A DNA stretch of 64,000 bases from Fodinibius salsisoli (GCF_026229185.1 NZ_JAGGJA010000005.1:62001-126000), one strand, 5' to 3'; numbered from the stretch's first letter, positions 25,562-35,091 are shown. The notes: generated by a model not told the origin, from the letters alone. Program-made: numbers and translations.

Positions 25562-26797
25562 CTATATCAAATATATTGGGTTCGGACTAATGCATAAGAT
25601 AAAAATAGCCATACTCAGCCATCCCAGCGTAGAGCGCATGGGGTCTAACGGTCGTTCATAGATAGCCGGAGGATGTTCAATACCCACCATAAAGGCCGTA
25701 AAAAAGGACCATACCACCCAGATCATAGAGCCGGTTGTCGTAATGTTACCAATATAAAGGTATGAATAGGCTGCCGAGGCGATGAGGGAACCCAAAAGCA
25801 GTGGAACTATCCACTGGAAGTTATTTTGTAGTACTTTCCGGAGCAGCAAAAATAGCACTGTGCCCCAGATAAACCAACTTAAGGCATGAAAGGCAATCCC
25901 GGTTTGGGCTATTGACAGGTAGATAAAAGGCACGGCTTCGATACCCGCCAGGGTAATCAGCAGTCCGAAAAAGATACGAGCAACCAGCCGGTGTTTCTTA
26001 AAGCCAATGAGGGAGTATAAAATGTGCCCGCCGTCTAACTGGCCCAGCGGCATTAGGTTAAGGGCGGTAAAGAAAAGCCCCAGCCAGCCGGCAAAGAGGA
26101 AGGGATAGTGATACATTTCCCACATGGGCGGTACATTTTCAAAGAACGAAGCCAGAAAGCTGTAAAGCATCGTATTACCGAGGATGAGGGTGTTGCCATT
26201 GGTCTCGCCCGGTGGTGTATCAGGATAGGTACCGTTTTGGGCTACGTAGGTTTTAACGGCTTCATGGCCTTCAAACTGTAGGATGTAAGAGGCATCCGGC
26301 AGGGTCGAAAATCCGTAGAGCAGTACGCCGAGGGAGATAATAAAGCCAGCAATCGGCCCCGATATGCCCACATCAAACATCTTGTAGTTATCATTGATTT
26401 TTTGTTTGATCCGGATGACAGCCCCGAGCGTGCCAATACCAAGAGGAATGGGGATAAAGTAGGGAAGCGTTACCTTGATTTTGTGATAGAGGGCGGCAAA
26501 GTAATGCCCAAATTCGTGAACACCCAGGAACCCGAGTAATAAGCTGGCAAAAAGGACACCCCGGTAAAAATCTGACTCTGTGGGTAAAGCCAAGGGGAAC
26601 AATTGAGGATCAAAGCCTACAAAACTGGTTCCAACTAAGGAGACCATAAGAAAAGTCACGATAAAAAGCCCGAGATGTTTGGCAATCGTTTTGCCACTTA
26701 AATCCGGGCCGGTATTGGATGGCCACGAAGTAGAGTTATCAACAGTAATTTCATCGAAGTCTCGATTACGAATATTCGGGGGAGGTGTATTATTCAA
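25562..26797 (-). CDS. Site-2-type intramembrane metalloprotease (M50 family)
   Basis: The product is 411 residues with 8-9 predicted membrane segments. The zinc motif HEFGH (H94, E95, H98) lies in a membrane helix, and the third ligand in LMPLGQLDGGH (D255), the NPxxDG-type site of S2P proteases. There is no PDZ insert between them, unlike RseP. Family members cleave transmembrane anti-sigma factors or other membrane proteins; this looks like the plant EGY/cyanobacterial-type subgroup. It is 12 bases downstream of arcA on the same strand. Confidence 0.87.
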   Translation of the reverse strand: MNNTPPPNIRNRDFDEITVDNSTSWPSNTGPDLSGKTIAKHLGLFIVTFLMVSLVGTSFVGFDPQLFPLALPTESDFYRGVLFASLLLGFLGVHEFGHYFAALYHKIKVTLPYFIPIPLGIGTLGAVIRIKQKINDNYKMFDVGISGPIAGFIISLGVLLYGFSTLPDASYILQFEGHEAVKTYVAQNGTYPDTPPGETNGNTLILGNTMLYSFLASFFENVPPMWEMYHYPFLFAGWLGLFFTALNLMPLGQLDGGHILYSLIGFKKHRLVARIFFGLLITLAGIEAVPFIYLSIAQTGIAFHALSWFIWGTVLFLLLRKVLQNNFQWIVPLLLGSLIASAAYSYLYIGNITTTGSMIWVVWSFFTAFMVGIEHPPAIYERPLDPMRSTLGWLSMAIFILCISPNPIYLI

Positions 26798-26809
26798 GGT
26801 AAAAATAGT

Positions 26810-28033
26810 TTATTTGGCTCTTGCAATCGGCATCGTCATACAGCGGGCACCACCACGGCCCCGGCAAAGTTCATGCCCCAAAAACTTGATCGCAATTTTC
26901 TTATCCGCTGGATCAAAAGGTTCATTCTTAAATTCTTCAATGAATTCACTTTGATTCATCAAACGGTAGCCATGGTTTTTTAGTTCACGAAAAGTATTGG
27001 TATTACGTTCATAACCCACAATGATACCGGGTGCTAAAGCAAAAACGTTCGCTCCGTCGGTCCATTGTTCACGAAATTGATTGGTACGCTCGGCACCACC
27101 GCATTTAATGAAGGTCATATGGCGATCCAGGTAATGCTCAAGAGCCTCATGCAGAGAGGGTACCGATTCGGTAACGATGGCCCCACCTCGGGTACTTAAG
27201 GCAACGACATTATCCTGGCGTTCGGTGATGGCCGGCGGAAAGGCAATGCATTCCTCTTCATCAGCAAAGGTAAAGATGGTATCCAGGTGCATGGAAGACC
27301 GTTGTTTGGGAATATCGACTGCTAAAACGTGCTCAACACCATTGGCAAGCAGTCCTTCGGTTGCCTTCATCAGTCCGCTAAACGAAGTGCGCTCGCTCAT
27401 GCCGATAAGCACAACTTTGTCGGAGGCGACCAATACGTCTCCGCCTTCGATAGATTCTTGTCGGCCAATATGGATAATGTTATCACGAAATGGGCTAAAC
27501 AGGGGATGAAATTTTACCAGGGTCTCCATCAGGAGTGCTTCCCGGAGGCGTGCTTTTTTAGCTGGACGTGAAAGCAGGATACTGTTTCCAACAACGGCGG
27601 CAAGGTCGCGTGTGAACAGCAAATTGGGAGTTGGGAGCATGGTAAAACCATCAATAGCAGCCGTAGATCCTTCGATCACAAATTGCAATAATTGATGGGG
27701 CTCCAAAGCCAGAAGCTCTTTTTCTATGATGTGGATATTTTTATCGCCCAACTGTTTGACAAGCTGTTCCACAAGAAAGCCGCGGGCCTCTTCAGACTGG
27801 AGGCATTCCAGGAAAAGATCTCGTATTTCATGAATTTGTCCATCTCCCGGCATGGCTGTATTAAAGACGTTCAGCATCCCGAGATGCTCTCGACGGGCAT
27901 CATTTTCAAAAATGATATCATCAAAAAGAAGTTGGTCTTTGAGTTCCGGATTGACCAGCGACACCTCTCGTCCGGGGGTGTGAACAATAACGCCTTGAAG
28001 GTGGCCGGTTTCAGAATTAACGGATAAATTCAT
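26810..28033 (-). CDS. arcA: Arginine deiminase
   Basis: The product is 407 residues from ATG 28033; an upstream ATG at 28066 would add 11 residues ahead of the typical N-terminus (LSVNSETGHLQGVIVHTPG). It hydrolyses arginine to citrulline and ammonia. Motifs: NLLFTRDLAAVVG, IEGGDVLV, MHLDTIFTFAD, and the nucleophile Cys398 in GGARCMTMP near the C-terminus. The other genes of the fermentative pathway (ornithine carbamoyltransferase, carbamate kinase, antiporter) are not in the neighbourhood, so a nitrogen or acid-stress role is possible. Confidence 0.9.
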   Translation of the reverse strand: MNLSVNSETGHLQGVIVHTPGREVSLVNPELKDQLLFDDIIFENDARREHLGMLNVFNTAMPGDGQIHEIRDLFLECLQSEEARGFLVEQLVKQLGDKNIHIIEKELLALEPHQLLQFVIEGSTAAIDGFTMLPTPNLLFTRDLAAVVGNSILLSRPAKKARLREALLMETLVKFHPLFSPFRDNIIHIGRQESIEGGDVLVASDKVVLIGMSERTSFSGLMKATEGLLANGVEHVLAVDIPKQRSSMHLDTIFTFADEEECIAFPPAITERQDNVVALSTRGGAIVTESVPSLHEALEHYLDRHMTFIKCGGAERTNQFREQWTDGANVFALAPGIIVGYERNTNTFRELKNHGYRLMNQSEFIEEFKNEPFDPADKKIAIKFLGHELCRGRGGARCMTMPIARAK

Positions 28034-28076
28034 CGTTCGTTGTATAGTTAAAGTTGCAAGGGACAAGCTACAAGCT

Positions 28077-28427
28077 TTAAGAGATCGTTTTTATAAACGA
28101 CTGGAGCATTTTTTGTTCTTCTTCAATAAGGCCTAAAATAGGTTCAGCTTTTTTTGTGTTCAATAGTCCAACATTAACAGCAGCTATAATTTGTGTTTCC
28201 AGCTCAAAAATTGAGCCTAATGCAATAGTAAGAAATCTTTTATATCCTTTTTGGGTTGACCGACTGCTACCTTCAGCAATATTAGAAGGTATAGATAAGG
28301 AAGATCTTGTCATTTGATTTCGAAAGTTAAATTGTTCGTTTGCGGGTAAGTATTCTACCAGCTTATAGCACTGGGTGACGATATCCATACCATTTTGCCA
28401 AACGATCAGTTCTTTAAAATTTTTCAT
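28077..28427 (-). CDS. Four-helix-bundle protein (S23 / 23S rRNA intervening-sequence family)
   Basis: The product is 116 residues. The signature is clear: ELIVWQNGMDIV at the start, then RNQMTRSSLSIPSNIAEGSSR and ELETQIIAAVNVG. Members are small pentamer-forming proteins found either inside 23S rRNA intervening sequences or, as here, alone between genes; relatives (Avd) serve diversity-generating retroelements. No reverse transcriptase is nearby. Short CAAGG/CTTGCC-rich repeats lie on both flanks (28055-28075 and 28430-28450). Confidence 0.9.
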   Translation of the reverse strand: MKNFKELIVWQNGMDIVTQCYKLVEYLPANEQFNFRNQMTRSSLSIPSNIAEGSSRSTQKGYKRFLTIALGSIFELETQIIAAVNVGLLNTKKAEPILGLIEEEQKMLQSFIKTIS

Positions 28428-28618
28428 AATCTTGCCGCTTGCCTCTTAAGACTAATAGCTTTTAGGAACACGAAATATACGCCTTGATTACCCCATTATT
28501 AAATAATCATTTTCAATGAAAAAAGTGCTGAAGAATGACTATTTTTTGCACGATTCACTGATTACTTTCGTTGATAGCTATCTATAAACAGAGCCAAATA
28601 TTATTAACGATACAGAAC

Positions 28619-29476
28619 ATGGCTAACAGATCAGAAATAAAATCGCTTGTCTACCTGCTGGATGACCCGGATCCCTATGTGAAATCAGAGGTGCGGAACC
28701 GGCTGTTTGAGCTGGGAGAAACGGCCGTGCCGCTGCTCGATGAGCATAAAAACGAAACGGCGGACCAGGATGAGCGGTCGCTGATCAATGAAATTATTCA
28801 GTGGATTACCTACACCAGTGTCGAAGAGGATTTTACCGACGTACTGGCCGGAGGGCTTAACACGCTGGAACAGCTGGAGGAGGCGATCCTTATTTTAGCA
28901 CGATTCGATAATCCTACATTGCGGGCCAAAGAATACCAGAAAAAGCTGGATCGCTTTGCTCAGATGATAGCCGATGATGTTCGCTACTCTTTATCAGAAA
29001 TCCAGAAGATGCATAAGGTGCTCGATCTGATATTTACGGATTTGGAATTCTCAGGCAGCACAACGAATTACTACAGTCCGGACAATTCTTACCTGAACAA
29101 AGTAATTGATCGACGGGAAGGCTTACCCATTTCTCTGGCCTTGGTCGTCTTGTTTGTTGCGCGCAGGCTGGATTTGCCTTTTCGGGGTGTCGGTATGCCG
29201 GTCCACTTTATGCTGATGTACCAGTCCGACCAAGAAGAGGTACTGGTTGATCCATTTGACCATGGAAAAGTGGTGAGCTACAACCAGTGCTATTACTTTT
29301 TAAAGCAGAATGGCATTTCCCCCCGGAGTGAACATTTTCGTCCTTCCGGTTATCCCGCTATTCTGGCCCGCAACATTCGTAACTTAATTAATAGTTATGA
29401 AAAACAGGAGGCCGATCATAAAGCTGAGAGTTTGCGAAACTTACTCCAGACAGTAGAGATGATGATTGAGCTTTAA
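28619..29476 (+). CDS. Transglutaminase-like SirB1/YchA-family protein
   Basis: The product is 285 residues from ATG 28619; the frame is open to 28571 but those 16 residues are not family-like. The N-terminal ~80 residues look like a HEAT-type helical repeat (YLLDDPDPYVKSEVRNRL, LGETAVPLLDEH). The SirB1 core runs from ~residue 90 with YYSPDNSYLNKVIDRREGLPISLALVVLFVARRL (two fragments of the block) and MPVHFMLMY...LVDPFDHG. The canonical Cys nucleophile is not obvious. Cellular role unknown. It converges with the glycosyltransferase gene, 10 bases between stops. Confidence 0.75.
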   Translation: MANRSEIKSLVYLLDDPDPYVKSEVRNRLFELGETAVPLLDEHKNETADQDERSLINEIIQWITYTSVEEDFTDVLAGGLNTLEQLEEAILILARFDNPTLRAKEYQKKLDRFAQMIADDVRYSLSEIQKMHKVLDLIFTDLEFSGSTTNYYSPDNSYLNKVIDRREGLPISLALVVLFVARRLDLPFRGVGMPVHFMLMYQSDQEEVLVDPFDHGKVVSYNQCYYFLKQNGISPRSEHFRPSGYPAILARNIRNLINSYEKQEADHKAESLRNLLQTVEMMIEL

Positions 29477-29486
29477 CGGCTAAGGC

Positions 29487-31847
29487 CTAGAGCTCAAAAC
29501 CAAAGGCATCCGTAGGGGTTTTATCAAACCTGAAGGGATTGATCTGCTTAGCCAGCTTATGGAAAGAAGCTGCTTCTTCGGCATTCCCATTAAATTTATG
29601 GATATCACCCGCCAGCTTGTATAGCGTTGGATTAGCCGGGGCATGGTCCATCAGATGGCGCAACATGGGGATGGCCTCATCAAAATTCTTGTTTTCAACC
29701 TGGATAGCGAGTCGATACAGGTCGGCGCGCAGACTTTCATTTTGAGGTTTCAGCTGATCGAGATAGTGTATACAGCGCGAATAAATATTACGATTGTAAT
29801 AGAACCGCACCAGCTGGTAAATAAGGGAAGCAGGCAACTCAATGCCCTCCAGGCGATCTTCCAGTCGACGCATAACTTCTCGTTTGTCCATAACCATAAA
29901 AAGGTGGACCAGCTGACAGAGTGTCTCGGCATCATGGTCTGAGTTAAAAATTTCTGTCTTCATTTCATCGGTAAAGAGCCGCTCAAATTCTTCTATAATT
30001 TCCTGCTCCGGATACAGCGGATTGGCCAGCTCATCCAGTGCCAGAAGCTGGTCGAATGGGCCCAGGGACTTTAACTCCTCTTCAGAAAATTTTTCGATGC
30101 CCCATTTTTCGTTAAAATAGGCGACATTCTTCCAGTATTGCTTGCTTTCGGTATCCAAATCCAGCGGAAAGGTAGTTGTACCCAGATGGTGAGTTACCTC
30201 GATATGAGGTGCAACGCCGACTTTATAACCATCTGTTCGTGCCTGAAATGAAAGGTCTATGTCTTCGAAGAAAGCCAACTCATAGGCTTTATCCAGACGA
30301 AGGCCGGATTCCGTTCGCACCATCATGCAAAAGCTGTCGATATATTCGGTTTCTACCAGCCCCGGACTGGACGCTTCGATGTTACGGCTTGCCTGCTCAG
30401 GATTATAGGTTTTGTTGGTAGCCGGACCAATTAAAGCATACTCTGGATGATCCTCCATGAGTGCTTTCAGCTGGGTCAGCGCATCACTGGTAAATTCAAT
30501 ATCATTATGCATGATACAGGCATAGGGGGTGTCTGCTTCTTCCAGGCCCTGATTGACCGAAGCAGGGAATCCATTGTTTTGGTTGTTAGTGATGATCTTA
30601 CATTGCAGGAATTGCTTTTCTTGAAGCTCCTGCAGATAATCATGCGTATCGTCGAGGCTGGCATTATCGATAACAATTAACTGAAGGTTATCGGTATTGC
30701 AGTGCTCAGAAATGGATACCAGGCAATGTTCCAGGGCTCCTTTCCCATAAATGGTCGTTGGAATGATAAGACTGATTTCTGGTTCTGACTTGGGCGCAGC
30801 TGTTTCGGCTTCTTGTTCTTCTTCTACTACTTCTTCAGAATCAGTTGTTGTGGTCTCCGTTACAGGAGTTTCGGGCTGATTTTCATTCTCTTTTTGTTCA
30901 GGTTCGGTCGGCGTATCGCGGTTGACTTCATGTTTAAGTTCAGAAGCTTCCACAAACCGTCTTTTTCTCTCCAATATCTTAATTTTGAGCTGCTTGGCCG
31001 CAGGATGGGAGGGACGCTCTGCCAATACTTCTTCAATTTTTTCAAGGGCCGTGTTTAAACGTCCGTCATCGATCAGCTTAACAGCTTCGTTAAGCAGATC
31101 AATATCAAAATCTCGTTCGGTAAGCGGGCGGTCATTGGGTTTTAGCGTCCATAGTTCTTCCAGTATATCGGCCCGTTGATCGCCATGCGGCGTTGTACCC
31201 CGCAGCAGAGAAAATAAGATTTCTTGCTGCAACAGAGAATTCGGAGGTTGGACTTCTGCCAACGAGTTGGGACGTGACCACGGTTCTTCGCTCTGCAGGT
31301 AAGAATGTTTTTGAAGGCGGGCAGCCAGTTCCAATCCACAGTATGAGTCTATATGAGGACTGAAATATCGGTTTTGAGCCGGAATTTTGGAAAGGTTCCA
31401 TATAAAGGACTCATCGACGGGCCATTGATCTTGTTTTATAAGTCCCAGCCACTCTGCTTGTTCTGAAGGAACAACCGCTCGCTGCAACAAAGCCGTATGA
31501 TAAGAAGAGTGCAAGCGATCCAGGTTCTCCAGGAACAGCTCTTCATCAAGCTGATTGATACTGTTGGGTGCCCAAAAGATCGTGCCGCTGCATTGTAAAA
31601 GGGCTTCATTAAGGCAGTATCCGCGGCCGGCTGCTTGTTCATGCTGAAAGTAAAATGTCTGCTCATGTTGATAATAATCAAGAACGGATTCTATAACTTG
31701 GTCACTGCCATCCGAGGAGGCATCATCAATAACATAGAGCTCAAGAGGGATATCGGAGCATTCATACAGCGATGTAAGTGTAGTTTCAATAACATCTTTT
31801 TGATCCTGAACTACAATAGTAACCGTAAGCAGCGGCGTATTAGGCAT
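29487..31847 (-). CDS. Double glycosyltransferase-2 protein with TPR segments
   Basis: The product is 786 residues. GT2 domain 1 covers ~5-160 (LLTVTIVVQDQKDVIETTL, YVIDDASSDGS). A TPR-like region covers ~235-300, an acidic Glu/Thr/Pro linker ~310-355, GT2 domain 2 ~358-590 (ISLIIPTTIYGKGALEHCL, VIDNASLDDT, NQNNGFPASVNQG) and C-terminal TPR-like helices ~690-775. Domain 2 has the metal-binding-like MHNDIEF; the equivalent place in domain 1 reads WAPNSIN, lacking acidic residues. It probably adds sugars to a surface polymer or protein. No signal peptide; cytoplasmic face. Acceptor unknown. Confidence 0.8.
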   Translation of the reverse strand: MPNTPLLTVTIVVQDQKDVIETTLTSLYECSDIPLELYVIDDASSDGSDQVIESVLDYYQHEQTFYFQHEQAAGRGYCLNEALLQCSGTIFWAPNSINQLDEELFLENLDRLHSSYHTALLQRAVVPSEQAEWLGLIKQDQWPVDESFIWNLSKIPAQNRYFSPHIDSYCGLELAARLQKHSYLQSEEPWSRPNSLAEVQPPNSLLQQEILFSLLRGTTPHGDQRADILEELWTLKPNDRPLTERDFDIDLLNEAVKLIDDGRLNTALEKIEEVLAERPSHPAAKQLKIKILERKRRFVEASELKHEVNRDTPTEPEQKENENQPETPVTETTTTDSEEVVEEEQEAETAAPKSEPEISLIIPTTIYGKGALEHCLVSISEHCNTDNLQLIVIDNASLDDTHDYLQELQEKQFLQCKIITNNQNNGFPASVNQGLEEADTPYACIMHNDIEFTSDALTQLKALMEDHPEYALIGPATNKTYNPEQASRNIEASSPGLVETEYIDSFCMMVRTESGLRLDKAYELAFFEDIDLSFQARTDGYKVGVAPHIEVTHHLGTTTFPLDLDTESKQYWKNVAYFNEKWGIEKFSEEELKSLGPFDQLLALDELANPLYPEQEIIEEFERLFTDEMKTEIFNSDHDAETLCQLVHLFMVMDKREVMRRLEDRLEGIELPASLIYQLVRFYYNRNIYSRCIHYLDQLKPQNESLRADLYRLAIQVENKNFDEAIPMLRHLMDHAPANPTLYKLAGDIHKFNGNAEEAASFHKLAKQINPFRFDKTPTDAFGFEL

Positions 31848-32034
31848 AAATTACATTTAAGTAATGTAAGTTAGTTTTGTCGAAATATACGAGCTGAAAC
31901 GAAAAAGGCGAAAATTATTCGGTGAAGAAACTATACGGCGAATTAGACAGGGTGTTAAAAAAGATAAGACTATACTTTTAAATTGACTGAGCAGGGAGAT
32001 ACCGCAAATGATCATGTTTAAACATTTTTATTTC

Positions 32035-33399
32035 TTAAAATCGAAGAGTAAAAGTTGTACCCGTCTTTTCGTCAGAAGAGACCGTAAGTTGCCCTTCATG
32101 TTTGTGCATAATTTGTCTGGACAGGCTGAGACCAATGCCTGAGCCACTTTGAGAAACAGAGTGATTGGTACTGAAAAAAGGAATAAATATTTTTTGTTTA
32201 TTTTCGGGCTTTATGCCAGGACCATTATCCTTGACTTCAATGATGGCGTGTCCTTGCTTGTCAATTCGGCTGGTTAGGCTTATGCGGGGGACGGATGTTT
32301 GTTTTAATATCCGGAAGGCATTTTTAATGAGATTTATAAGAACCTGTTCTATGAGATGTGGATCGGCCGTAATTTCAAGGTCCTCCGGTGTACTTTCCAC
32401 CGATATGGCGACGTTTTGGCTCATTGCTTCGCCTTTGTTCAGGTTTTTAACGCGCCGAAGGAGCTCAAGGATGCGGAATGGTTGTGGGTCGGGCTCGGGA
32501 ATTTGCGTAAAGTCGCGGTAGGAGTTGACAAAGTGCATCAGTCCCTGGCTACGCTTGTTGATGGTTGCCAGGGCCTCCTGAACGTCATCAAGTGCCTGGG
32601 AACTAACATGGTAGGTTTCGTTACGCTGGGTTGTCTGTTGGTTGATGAGTATCTGAATAGTATTTGAAAGAGACGCAATCGGCGTTATGGAATTCATAAT
32701 TTCGTGGGCAAGTACATCGGTGAGATTTTGCCAGGCCTCCATTTCTTTATCTTCTAATTCGCTGTGGATATTTTGAAGAGATATCAACTTATAACCGTCT
32801 CCCCGCATACGAAATGTTGTAGCAGAAACGGCCAGCTGTAGTGTTCTATTTTCTAATAGCACTCGTACTAATGTGCGGTTGCCACTCTGGAGGTTAGTAA
32901 TCGTTTTAAAGAGAGAGGCGCTGATCTCTTTAATTTCTTTGATATCCCGCAGAGATGGGATATTAAATAACCGTTTGGTAGCCGGATTTAGCAGTTCAAT
33001 GGCTCCATTACTCTTAAAGCAGATAAGTCCAATGCCTATATGTTGAACTACCGTCTGTAAATACTGGTAATTTTCTTCTTTTTCTGCACGCTCTTTTTTA
33101 AATTCATTGATGACTGTTGAAAAAGCGTCATCTAATTCGGCAAAAGAGCCACCACTTCTGTGCTTTTGAAATGACAGTGAAAAGTCAGAGTAACGGATGG
33201 AATTCAGAAAACGACTCAGTTTTCTGTTAGTTTGTTCCACATAGCGGATGAGGGTCATAACCTGCCAAATAATAAGAACCCCCAACAGCCCGATGCTTAC
33301 ATAATACTTGGTACGAACCAGTAAGTAGCACCAGAGCAACAGGATAGCGGTCAGCAGGATAATGCGCCAGGTAACAGTAAAACGAAATTTTTTAAGCAT
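32035..33399 (-). CDS. NtrY-like sensor histidine kinase
   Basis: The product is 454 residues. Two membrane helices (~12-28 and ~33-50) are followed by a HAMP-like linker and a PAS-like domain (~105-215: IGIGLICFKSNGAIELLNPATKRLF). The dimerisation/phosphoacceptor domain has LAHEIMNSITP (His232), and the ATPase domain has LIEQVLINLIKNAF (N box), KDNGPGIKPENKQKIFIPFFST and SGSGIGLSLSRQI. There is almost no periplasmic loop, so the signal is probably intramembrane or cytoplasmic. It lies 94 bases downstream of the NtrC-like regulator gene and is its obvious partner. Confidence 0.9.
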   Translation of the reverse strand: MLKKFRFTVTWRIILLTAILLLWCYLLVRTKYYVSIGLLGVLIIWQVMTLIRYVEQTNRKLSRFLNSIRYSDFSLSFQKHRSGGSFAELDDAFSTVINEFKKERAEKEENYQYLQTVVQHIGIGLICFKSNGAIELLNPATKRLFNIPSLRDIKEIKEISASLFKTITNLQSGNRTLVRVLLENRTLQLAVSATTFRMRGDGYKLISLQNIHSELEDKEMEAWQNLTDVLAHEIMNSITPIASLSNTIQILINQQTTQRNETYHVSSQALDDVQEALATINKRSQGLMHFVNSYRDFTQIPEPDPQPFRILELLRRVKNLNKGEAMSQNVAISVESTPEDLEITADPHLIEQVLINLIKNAFRILKQTSVPRISLTSRIDKQGHAIIEVKDNGPGIKPENKQKIFIPFFSTNHSVSQSGSGIGLSLSRQIMHKHEGQLTVSSDEKTGTTFTLRF

Positions 33400-33426
33400 G
33401 GTTGTAAAGCTTTTGGTATTCAGCGG

Positions 33427-33480
33427 TCAGCTATCGGCTGTCAGTAATTAACAAAGTATCATCTGAGAGCTGACGGCTGA
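33427..33480. repeat. CAGCTGAC-type imperfect intergenic palindrome
   Basis: TCAGCTATCGGCTGTCAG (33427-33444) and CTGAGAGCTGACGGCTGA (from 33463) are imperfect inverted copies (14 of 18 positions pair) around an A/T-rich loop. It sits between the regulator and kinase genes. The same CTGA(A/G)AGCTGACGGCTGA string recurs at 39849-39867. Confidence 0.55.
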
Positions 33481-33493
33481 GTATTGGTAGCTC

Positions 33494-34876
33494 TTATAGC
33501 TCATACTTTTCTATCCTACGATATAACGAAGCCCGGCTTAGCCCCAGCTCTTCGGCTGTTTGTGAAATATTTCTATCGTGTTTTGCCAAAGCTTTTTGGA
33601 CCACCTTTTTTTCAACTTCTTTAAGATTAAGACTTTTCAGCGCCGTGGATGGGTTTGCATTGCCAGGCGGCGCCATAAGTAGAAAATCATCCGCCCTCAG
33701 CACAGATTTTTCAGTCATTATTACAGCACGTTCCAAAGCATGCCGCAGTTCACGCACGTTGCCCGGCCAGCCATATTCGTGTAGTTTCTGGAGAGCTGAC
33801 TCCGAGAGGGATTCAATCTTTTTGTCATACTTTTGACTGAATTCGTCTATAAAATGATCAGCGAGCAGCGGGATGTCATCAGTCCGTTCTCGGAGTGGAG
33901 GTAGTTGGATTTCGATTGTATTGATCCGATAAAGCAGATCTTGCCGGAATTGTTGGCTTTGTACTTGTTCCCGGATTGGTTCATTCGTAGCGCAAATAAG
34001 CCGAATATCGATATCAATAGCTCTGTTGGAGCCGATGCGTCTCACTTTGCGTGTTTCGATGGCTGACAATAATTTTGGTTGCATCTGCAAGGGAAGGTTG
34101 CCGATTTCATCCAGAAAGAGAGTGCCGCCGGAGGCCACCTCAAACCGTCCGGCACGTTCTTCTTTAGCATCGGTAAAAGCTCCTTTCTCATGACCGAATA
34201 GCTCGCTCTCAAAAAGATGCTCGGGAATTGCGCCCATATCAACGCTGATGAATACGTTCTCGCTGCGGCCTGATCGACGATGTAGGGCCCGGGCCACCAG
34301 TTCCTTGCCAGTGCCGTTTTCACCTGTGACAAGTACGTTAGCATCAGTATCGGCTACCTTTTCAATCACCCCAAAAACCTTGTTCATTGCTTCGCTTTGG
34401 CCAATTATATCCTGATAGGGCTGATCAATATCGGCACTGAGCTGCTTTTGTTGGTTCTTAAGGGTCTTTACTTCCCGGCGCGATCGGGTAAGATTTAGCG
34501 CCGAATGAATCGTAGCAAGCAGTTTTTCATTTTGCCAGGGCTTCATAACAAAATCAGAAGCTCCCATTTTAATCGCTTTCACCGCTTTTTCTACATCCCC
34601 ATAGGCCGTTATCAACACAACCGCCAGCGAGGGATCGATCTCCAAGATGTTCTGCAGCCACCGGAATCCTTCTCGCCCACTGCTGACATCTTCTGTGAAA
34701 TTCATATCCAGTATGATGACATCATAGGTATGAGTATTGATTAAGCTGGGTATAGCTCCAGGGTCGGTTGCTGTGTGTACTTTATCCACATGTTGCTTCA
34801 AAAAAAGCTTAGCTGCCTGTAGTACATCACGGTCATCATCTATAATAAGAATATTGCCGTTTTTCTTGTTGTCCAT
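33494..34876 (-). CDS. Sigma-54-dependent NtrC-family response regulator
   Basis: The product is 460 residues. The receiver domain (~8-125) has ILIIDDD and phosphoacceptor D57. The AAA+ domain (~155-390) has Walker A GENGTGKE (185-192), Walker B GGTLFLDE (250-257) and sigma-54 contact loop GAFTDA (232-237, GAFTGA in most). A Fis-type helix-turn-helix ends the protein (ISQTAEELGLSRASLYRRIEKY). It activates RNA polymerase bound with sigma-54. It is divergent from the export cluster at 35156, in whose upstream region a sigma-54 promoter and an inverted repeat are found. Confidence 0.93.
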   Translation of the reverse strand: MDNKKNGNILIIDDDRDVLQAAKLFLKQHVDKVHTATDPGAIPSLINTHTYDVIILDMNFTEDVSSGREGFRWLQNILEIDPSLAVVLITAYGDVEKAVKAIKMGASDFVMKPWQNEKLLATIHSALNLTRSRREVKTLKNQQKQLSADIDQPYQDIIGQSEAMNKVFGVIEKVADTDANVLVTGENGTGKELVARALHRRSGRSENVFISVDMGAIPEHLFESELFGHEKGAFTDAKEERAGRFEVASGGTLFLDEIGNLPLQMQPKLLSAIETRKVRRIGSNRAIDIDIRLICATNEPIREQVQSQQFRQDLLYRINTIEIQLPPLRERTDDIPLLADHFIDEFSQKYDKKIESLSESALQKLHEYGWPGNVRELRHALERAVIMTEKSVLRADDFLLMAPPGNANPSTALKSLNLKEVEKKVVQKALAKHDRNISQTAEELGLSRASLYRRIEKYEL

Positions 34877-35002
34877 TTATTGATCAATTAATTCGCACAG
34901 CCTTGCACTTTACCAAACATGTTATATTCAATATTCATACCAAATTTCGTCCGCCTGCCAGCTGCTGTTAGCTTGGCTTATGTTTTCAAATATAAAAGAA
35001 AC

Positions 35003-35018
35003 TGTTCAATTTCGAACA
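35003..35018. promoter_or_regulatory. Candidate upstream activator site for the NtrC-like regulator
   Basis: TGTTC (35003-35007) and GAACA (35014-35018) form a perfect inverted repeat with a 6-base spacer. It is centred about 80 bases upstream of the -24 element of the sigma-54 promoter, a usual distance for enhancer sites. A second small palindrome, TTGCT-N4-AGCAA, lies at 35050-35063. Binding is inferred, not shown. Confidence 0.45.
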
Positions 35019-35091
35019 TCTTCTGTATCAGGCCGAACACCTTGGGTCCTTGCTAAACAGCAATTTCTACCTTTTGAAGGCTAAAAATCGT

